Assembly (NCBI RefSeq): GCF_001625305.1
Contig: NW_017802379.1
Coordinates: 4,831,139-4,895,138, forward strand
Direction of reading: 5' to 3'
DNA from: Branchiostoma belcheri
Lineage: Eukaryota; Chordata; Leptocardii; Amphioxiformes; Branchiostomatidae
DNA length: 64,000 bases
In this document: positions 40,401 through 49,946 of the stretch, piece after piece
How positions within the stretch are numbered: position 1 is the stretch's first letter
Layout: every line of letters begins with the position of its first letter
Notes under the pieces: model-generated
The model's database searches: none
Told to the model about the DNA's origin: nothing
The model's input: only the letters and a program-made list of their open reading frames with translations
Translations under genes and position numbers: made by a program

Positions 40401-43400
40401 ACACAGGCCAGCTAATCGGCTCCAGGGCCAACTTGCTAGTCTGGGTGCCAGACTGTTTCCTGGGTCCGTTCCTCGGCTCCAGGGCCTACATAGGCCAACT
40501 CCTCCGCACAAGGGTCAGCCTGATAGCCAGGCTATTTCCATGGCCTACACAGGCTTCGGAGCTCCAGGGCCAGCATGCTAGCCTGGATGCCAGACTGTTC
40601 CCAGGGCCTACACAGTCCAGCCTCTTGGCTCAGGGCCAACATGCTGTGGTAAAATTTCCTTGATGTCGAATTAAAACAAAGAGACCCTGCCAAAATCAAA
40701 CCAGTGTCTTCACAGCTGCATAAACTAATGACGCTTAAAGGTTAAACTGTTTATACCTAAAAGGGAAACCACATATTGATTTGATTTGATTTGATTTGAT
40801 TTATTAGAATTGCAAACAAGTACAATACTCGTGGGCCACAGGCAGCGGAGGCTGGTGTTGTGGCCCACACACAAAACAATCACAAGCACACAAACAAGAC
40901 ATTTAAGCCTAGTATAACTATAAGTATATAAAATAAGTATAAGGGTACTAAAAACAGCATAGATTAGAATACTAGTATATCAGTCCATTTAGTACTAGGT
41001 ACAGTTCATGCGGTTTCTGGCCGCCAGAATGTTCTCGTGTCTGGGGCCACGTCTCCGGGTCAACTGGTGCTTCTGCTGTGTGAGCAGGTGGGCCTGACAC
41101 ATGTTCTTACAGACTGAGGCAGCTGATTCCACAGTCGTGACGTATAAGGCAGAAAGCTGGCCTGGTACGTCTGTGTACGGCACCGAGGTAAGTGGAGGTG
41201 CGTAGCGTTCCGCAGCTGAACACGTGTCACCCTTTGGTCTCCTCGTGTGGTGGGAGTTAGTGGCTGGAGGTGAGGGGGGACTAGTCCGTTCACCAGTTTG
41301 TACATCAGAACCATAGAATGGAACTGGGAACTGCCTCCTGGTGGACAGACTGTCCCATTCTAACTCCTGCATGACGACACTTGATGGTGTACGTCTCAAG
41401 GCTCCGGTGATGAGGCAGCAGGCCTGGTAATGTACTCTCTCCAACATCTTGCTGGATGAGCAGGACAAGTCCCCGAGCAGTACGGCGGCGTACTCCAGTT
41501 TTGGTCTGACCACTGTGTTGTACGCCATTTCAAGTGCCTCCCGGGATAGCTTGCCCTGGAGTTTCCATAGGAAACCCAGGGTTCGCCTTGCCTTACTGGT
41601 TGTAATCTGGACATGTTCGGTCCAGCGTAAGGTTTGGTGGATGGTTGTTCCCAGGTGGGTGTAGAACGGCACTTGTTCAACTTCCTGCCCTGCGATGTAT
41701 ATGGGAGGAAGCTGCACCTTGCTTCTAGGGGACTTGATGCAAAGTACTTTGCATTTATCTGGGTGAAGTTGGAGACCCCAGTCGAGGAACCAGGTAGATA
41801 CCAGCTCGAGGTCGATGTTAGTTGTTCTGGCCACTACCTGTGCGGTTGGTCCAGACTTTGAGAGCGAGGTGTCGTCAGCAAAACAGTTTATATTGGAGGA
41901 GCAGGGAAGTTCTTTTATGTCGTTGATGAACACAAGGAACAATAGCGGGCCTAAGATGCTTCCTTGTGGGACGCCAGCCTGCGTGCTTCCCCAAGTAGAT
42001 GCAACGCCATTGATCACACACGTTGCTGTCGTCCGGCAAGATAGTCCGCAAACCAGTTGTTCAGGGGCCCCTTGACCCCATAGCGGGACAGTTTATAGAT
42101 GAGGCCATCATGCCAGACGGTGTCGAATGCTCGACGGACATCCAGAAAGACAGCAGCTGAACAGGAGGTGTTGGGGTCATCTATGGACTTGGCCCATTCG
42201 TCTACGAGACGCAAAAGCTGCAGCACTGTTCCATCCCCTTTCTTGAACCCTGACTGGTTGATGTTGAACAGATCGTTGTTCGCAAGGTCGGTATAGAGAC
42301 GATTGTGAACCAGTCTCTCCAGGACCTTGGGAACAGCTGGTAGTAGTGCAATGGGCCTGTAGTTGGAGGGGTCAGTGCGGTCCCCCTTCTTGTATACAGG
42401 AGAGACGTTACACTGCTTCCACTCTGCAGGCAGTTGGCCTGTTGAGAGTGAAAGATTGAACAGATCGCATAAGGAGGTACAGATGACTGGTGCTGCCTCC
42501 TTAAGGAGTCGGTTAGATATCCCATCAGGACCTGAGGGGCCTTATTGGGATGGAGTGCCTGTAGGGCTTCTTGGACTTCCTCCACAGAAACTGTGATTGT
42601 ATTGAGTTCCTCGTTGGTAAACATAGGAAGTCTCCTGGTACTATCGGGGTGGATGGCTTCCCGGGTGACGTTGACGAACATGTCATTCAACAGTTCAGCC
42701 TTGTCCTTGTCTTTTGACACCACTGTACCGTTCGCAGAGAGTGCTGGGATGCCGGTCTTACCCTTCTCAGTTGCTTGCTTGAGTACAGACCAAAAGAGGT
42801 GAGCACTTTCAGCGGATCTTAGTCTCTCGCTTACGGTGGAGTAATACTCGGCCTCGGCATGGCGAAGATCTTTGGTCAGGCGGTTCTTGGGCTTTGTGTA
42901 GGTTTTCCAGTTCTCGTTTGACGGTGATGGCTTGAACGTGTTGTACAGTTCAGTTTTGACCCGGATTGCATCCAGTAACTCAGCAGTGATCCAGGGTTTA
43001 CGTGCGGCTGTTACCTTTGTGTACTTATTGGGAACAGTGCTTTTAGCGACATTCAGGAATTTAGTCTTCCAGCCGGTCCACCTCTCATCAATAGAGCCTT
43101 GCATACAAAAGTCCCAGTTAACTTTACTAAGTTCAGACCTAAATACATCAAAATCTGCACGATTGTATAGCCATATGTGTTTCTTGATAGTGCGCGTAGT
43201 AGGTATAGATAAGTTTAGTTTACAAGTTATAACTGCATGATCAGAGTTTCCGACAGGTGCTAGGGTAGACATGCTATTGATTGTCTTCGTCAGAAGGACT
43301 ATGAAATTGTCTCGCCGGAGTGTGGGGAACTGCGGATTTTGCGATATAACTCTGGAAGGCATGATTCGACGTCCATGATTTTTGGCAGGCAGATTACCGC

Positions 43401-46400
43401 TGTTGAGGCCGAAGTCAAGTACAAGTTTCGGCTTCGTGGGGGGTCCGTGCGTCACGTTAGTGCACCTTTTGTGTTTGTGGCTTGTTAGCAAGATAACTCA
43501 AGTATTTGTAAAATGTTGATCATAATTCTTGGTGTGGTGCTTACTATTGTCGGGACCAAGGTTAAGTTCGTTACTGAGCTTCGTGGGGGGTTTCGTTGTG
43601 ACTACAGGGGGCATTTTGTTAATTTTTCTTGTGAGCAGGATAACTTTTGTATGTGTGGATGGAAGTTAATGAAATTTGATAGGCATGTTACTGTGGTGGT
43701 CTCCAAGATTGAGTTCAAAGATGAGAGTCGTGGAGGTCGTTATGTCCCCGTAATAGGACCTTTTGTGTTTAGAAATCCCCCACCTACATCTGCTTGGAGA
43801 CAGCCGACAGCTGGATATAGCCGGGGAACCCCATAATGGGATGGGATCAAATGACGTTACATTGAGGGATTGTACTATAACTTCAGCAGGGGGAGGATAG
43901 GTTGGACATATGTCAGGTTATTTTCTACGGCCACACCAAGTAATTGCTATGGATGACGTCCACTGGAGACCTTAAATCTAATTACCTTAAATTTAAGGCA
44001 AGCGCGCAATAAAAACACGAAGGGCCGAAAAACGAGATGCCTAGATTTGGAATATACTAACTGTAGAAGTACAAATGTTAGGACACAAAGAACACAAGAA
44101 ACAAGTCTTCTATTTGTCATAAAGACAAATTAACAAAACAGCAGTAGTCGCCCTGTTCTGATTCTTTCCTTTATAACATCTTCTCTTATCATATTTTGCG
44201 GCGCTGTCGTGACACTTTCAACACAGTAAGAATTTCTTGAAGGTTTTTTTTTCCAGTAACAGTCCAAACTCAAATAACGTAGGGGGGGGGGGCTAACACG
44301 GGTGACGACGCATCTGTATAATCTGCGGCAAACCGTTTCAGGGTGTTCTGTACCATAAAAATAGTACAGAGATTCTTTTGTTCTTTAGACCAAATTGATT
44401 ATTAACTAGAGTTCCACGATCTCATACCTTCGCCAAATGATGTTAGCCTTTATGACTAAGAAATTATGGATTAATCCCCCTGATTGTGCAAATAGGATCC
44501 TATATTGCATCAATTATATCTGTTGATCATATTCTACACCAGAAGACAGTCTTATCTTATCAAAGAATGCCATTATAGCGTTTCCTCATAAATTATGCAA
44601 ATGAGGTCCTCATTTGAATAAGTGATGTTTAATTATGTTCACCTTCACATAACTTTCAGATATCCCAAGTATGAAATTCCAGGCAGTTACCACTATGTAA
44701 TTATAACATTTTCTCATTAATTATGCAAATTATGTCTTCATTTGCATAATCGATATCTGCCTGTATTTCTGCCGTTCTTAATTACATATATCACAAGCTT
44801 GAATAGTCCTATCATGGAATGCAGCTGATTTATAGAATTTCCTCATTAATTATGCAAATTACATTAATATTTGCATAATTGTAATATTACTATGTCAATC
44901 ATCACTTCAGCTACCTACATGCCAAAAATCACGACGATCCATCAATCGGTTCTTGAATTATCCGCCTTTAAACATTTCCAACTAATCCGAACTGCAGTTC
45001 TAGAGCAAGCCGCTAGGGAGTTCAAACTCACATTACTTCTTCCCCAGCACAAGAGCTATCTACCATCTAAATTTCATGACCCTAGCATGTCCAGATCACG
45101 AGATATCAAAACCGNNNNNNNNNNNNNNNNNNNNNNNNNNNNNNNNNNNNNNNNNNNNNNNNNNNNNNNNNNNNNNNNNNNNNNNNNNNNNNNNNNNNNN
45201 NNNNNNNNNNNNNNNNNNNNNNNNNNNNNNNNNNNNNNNNNNNNNNNNNNNNNNNNNNNNNNNNNNNNNNNNNNNNNNNNNNNNNNNNNNNNNNNNNNNN
45301 NNNNNNNNNNNNNNNNNNNNNNNNNNNNNNNNNNNNNNNNNNNNNNNNNNNNNNNNNNNATCACGAGATATCAAAACCGGAAGTTCAGTTGCAGTACCAT
45401 AACAAGCCGCTAGGGGGCCCAAAATCTAATCAGTTTCACGTCTCATGAAGACCTACCCACTTACCAAATATCAAGACAATCCATCATAGCCTTCTTGAGT
45501 TATCGTGCTGACACACACACACACACACAGACACACGAACGCCAACGAAAACATAACCTTCTTGGCGAAGGTAAAAAGAGTGAAGAATACGCATGTTAAT
45601 TTCTCTAGAACGATGTACCTCTGACGAAGACATGAGATCTCCGACCTCTAGTTCTAGATGGTTCAGACAATATGATGAGATCTAGGGTACTTTGGCGGGA
45701 AGGAGTGGATCGGGTTGGTTGGTGTTGACACTGATACAGGCCGTACCTCTCTATGATATCAACAAGGTTTAATGCATGGTTATCTGTTGTTGTGTCTCCC
45801 CAGTCTATGTGATGACAGTTGAAGTCTCCAATAATGCAAATAGTGCCATTTCTTTTGCAGCCTTTGAGGTAGAGATTTCAAACTGATCGTAGAAGCTGTC
45901 AGGGGCAGATGGTGGTTTATAGACACAGGACAGAAGGACTTTATTGCCCGCTACGTTGAGCTCTACCCATAGGTCTTCCCAGTGAGAATCACAGGTTTCT
46001 AGGTCGGCTCTCCGTTTACTGGTGAGGGTGTCACTGATAAGAATTGCAACACCTCCTCCAGTTTTACCATGTCTGTCCTTTCTGTATATGGTACTATATC
46101 CTGGAATAATAATATCATTGGGGAGGATATTTCCATATAACCATGTTTCAGTGATACCCATAACAGAGATCTTATTTGTATGTAAAAGGGTCTCAAGTTC
46201 AGAGATTTTAAGATGACCGGAAGCTGTATTAGGGTTTAGGCTGCGAACGTTCGTGGTTCTTATTGTAAACATGACTGTAGCAAGTATACATACATAAACA
46301 ATTGGGGTCACATAAGGTGACATACTGTTTAAGCCAGTTGTTTAGGTTGGTAATCTAATTTAAATGGGCTGATTTCACTCAGGTGATGGGAATGTTGAGT

Positions 46401-49400
46401 GATTTACATATCAATTGGGCAGTCAATCGAAATTTACATATCAATGGCGCAAAACAATCTAATCTAGTTTTCTAACTTAAGCTGGCGTTTTTTTACACAA
46501 TATTAAGATAAACTGTTGAGAGACATACTGGTAATATCAATTTGGACTTCAGCAGTACTAGTGATATTCCCTGTTGTCGTGGTTTGTGGTAAAAGCACTT
46601 AACTTAGTGCTATGCATGTCAGAGCTATCCTGTACGCAATGGAGCTGCATGTATTCCTTTATAATAATTATAAGCAAGGAATTCAAGGATCATTTTAAAG
46701 GCCATTATGCTTTAAGTGATGTTGTTTTTCAAAAGAGAGCCCGTTTTCCCCTGTCTACCTTTCCTCTCGTCGACGTCTCAATCGTCAGACCACTGTAAAC
46801 GGCTGACTTCGCCCTTCTGTCGCTAATCGCTTTTCCATAGAAAATGTGCGTAACGAATCGCATAGACGAGTTCGGGTAGAATCTACAACCCTTTGGCACT
46901 TAACAGCTCCCGGGTGTTCCTGGTACTTCGCTGTGTGCTCCGGGAAAATCAGTTAGAAGTGGCCATTCGCTATTCTATCATCGCTGTACCCACTCACTCC
47001 CATATTGCGTTCTTCAAGCCTCTACCAGGCTTCAGAAGCGGCTGGAAAGAGTAGACATTGACTAGGTAGATAGATAACGTACCAGGGGAGTTGGTGTGCT
47101 AAAGGCGAACGGGAGTAGACCAACTCCCCTGGCATGTTATCTCTAATCGTATTTGGCCAAATTTTGGCGACGCCTTTAAGGCGGAGGCATTTGTGCAAGT
47201 ACTACGATCGCTTTGAAGGAATTTCAAAAATTGCACGAATGCATTCCCTAGGCTTGGCTCAATTATCTCTTGGTTAAACACAGGGTTAGGCAACAGGGGG
47301 ATGGTTAAGGCAGGATAGCAAGATAGTTAAATCTTGAAATGTTCACAGTTACTGTAGTTTTATTTTTATGTTTTATCCACTGCAAGTTCATGATGCTATT
47401 ATAGGAATTTGTGTATCTGATGGATCAATACTCACTGTATTACAGAATTGTTTTAACTTCAAAAATGCCCCAAGTTAAGTTCCATCCCAAAATCTGAATA
47501 AATCTACAGTAACTGTTGGAAAATTCCTCCTTTTTCCAGATTCAATATTGATTTCTTAGCTTTTTCCAGAATTTTACCACATGTTCCTTTGCCATGTTCT
47601 ATCTGCACGTCAAATATCATCTAATTATCCAATTCACAAACCTACATACAATTTCATGATAGTACATACAATTTCCACTTCCAATTTCCAAACGTAAACT
47701 TTGTAATGGAGGTGAAGATTTTTCCAACTGTTGTTTGCACTATTGTTGCAGGGAGCGTTCTGGGGCTTGATGGGAGGAGTGTTGATCGGACTGGTGCGCA
47801 CCATCCTGGTCTTCCTGTACGAGGACGTCCGCTGTGGAGACCACGCTGAAGTAGCGCCCCCTGGCATCGTCTCCCTGCACTATATGTACTACGCGCTGGT
47901 CATCTTTGTCTGCACGATCATTCTAACTGTGGTTATTTCCCTGTTCACACAGCCTCTGCCAGAGTATTTTGTAAGTATCATCATTTTCTTCATACTTTCA
48001 TCCTTTTATTGAAGTTGTACCTTTGATTATTTAAAAAAATTGCCTGAAATATACTGAAGAAGTATTAACTTTAACAGAAAAAGTATTCAAAATTGGAGTA
48101 AACCATCTCTGTGTTATAAGGCAATTATTTAATATGTTGAAATGAAATTGTCTTCAGTTGTATTTTGTTAGGAAATTTAAAGCTGAGTAATGATATTTGT
48201 CCTATAGAATCTGATGTAGTTCAGATAAGAATTTTTGTGCTCATAGCTGGCAATATTGAAAGATAGCTGTAAGAGTATTAAAGAAATTGTCAGCCTTTGT
48301 CATTAACTTAATTAAGCCAGAGAAGTATGAAAATCTAAAATATCATAAGGTTTTAGATTTATAAATATTATAGGTCATAAAATTTCTCATAAATGTCTTC
48401 AGAAACATCAACATAGAAGATGATTTTTTTCTACAGACTGTGCGCACCACGTACTGGACTTACATGAACAGTTCCATCAGAGATGACGATGTGAAGATGT
48501 GGAACAAGTTAGAACAGCTACAGGAGGAGGAGGGGGCTAAAGACGACAAGATACAGGATGCCGACGAAGTCATGGTGGAAAATGGTACTAGTTTATCCAA
48601 TTCTTTCTTAGATTTTAACTTTTAAGATGAAGCAAATAAATTAGATATTAAATGTACACAGAACTACACATCGATCACTACAAAGCTCTTACCTCAGAAA
48701 TGTAACTGTTACAATTTTTTTGCACTGTCTCATCTAAAACAGTGTAAGACTTCAATAGAAACAAGAGATCTGAGATCACATACCTCCATGAAATATGGGC
48801 TTGACGTGTAAATGTAAATTTCCTCTTTGATTATGCAAATGACCTCCACATTAACATAATTAATGTATCGTGATGTTAACTTTTGATGAATTTACAATTT
48901 ACACCAAGTAGGAAATTCCCATCATTTACCCATTGAATTTTCGCATTAATTATGCAAATGAGGTCATAATTTGCATTATTGGTATCTGTTGATGTTCCAT
49001 CTGCCAAAGATTACATACATTACATGTATTAAAGTACTACAATGTAAAACACTGTAATTAGAGAATTTCCTCATTTATTATGCAAATAAAATCCTCATTT
49101 GCATAATTTGCATTAAGTTATGTACATCTCTCTCAGCTATCTACCTACCAAAAATGATGAAAATACATTGTTCCTGTCTGGACCTATTGGCTTTTAAAGA
49201 TTTTCCCCCGAAAGTCCCCTGCAGTTTCAGAACAAGCTGCTAGGGGGACCAAACCCACACCACTTATTCCTGGCAGGACAATCTATCTGTCACCCAAAAA
49301 TCAAGACCATAACATATTCAGGACAAAAGATACAAAAACCGGAAGTTCTGCTGCAGTACCAAGGTCATCCACCAGGAGGCCCATATTTGACCTTGACCTT

Positions 49401-49897
49401 TGGCTTCCTGAGACCTACCAGCATACCAAATATCATCACAATCCATAAAGGCGTTATGGAGTTATGCTGACTACAAATATGCGGAAACTCAAACACACAC
49501 ACACACATAGACGCGCCAAAAACAATACCTCTATTTTCATGGAGGTAACTAGATCTCAGTGCCAAATTACGTCAACACTGGGTGTCCATCCACCCTAACA
49601 CTAAAATTTTCCACATCATAGCGCACAGAGGTCGCCTTATTCCCTGAGGAAGAACCTCTCATTAATCAAACCAGGTCGCAAGCCCGGGGCAGCCTAGACA
49701 CAATCAGACATCTGTTACCCTGTCTGGCAGACTCCTCATTAAACCGGAAGTGCTGCTGCAGTACCAAGGCCATACACCAGGAGGCCCATATTTGACCTTG
49801 ACCTTCGCCCCCCTAACACCTACCAGTATACCAAATATCACCACAATCCATAAATGCGTTATGGAGTTATGAAGGTACAAAAAAGCGGAAACACAAA

Positions 49898-49946
<49 letters not shown>

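Noticed and set aside
44871-45422. Frames of 96-180 codons through the N gap
   Set aside because: Most codons are N. Surrounding sequence is a non-coding TIR element.
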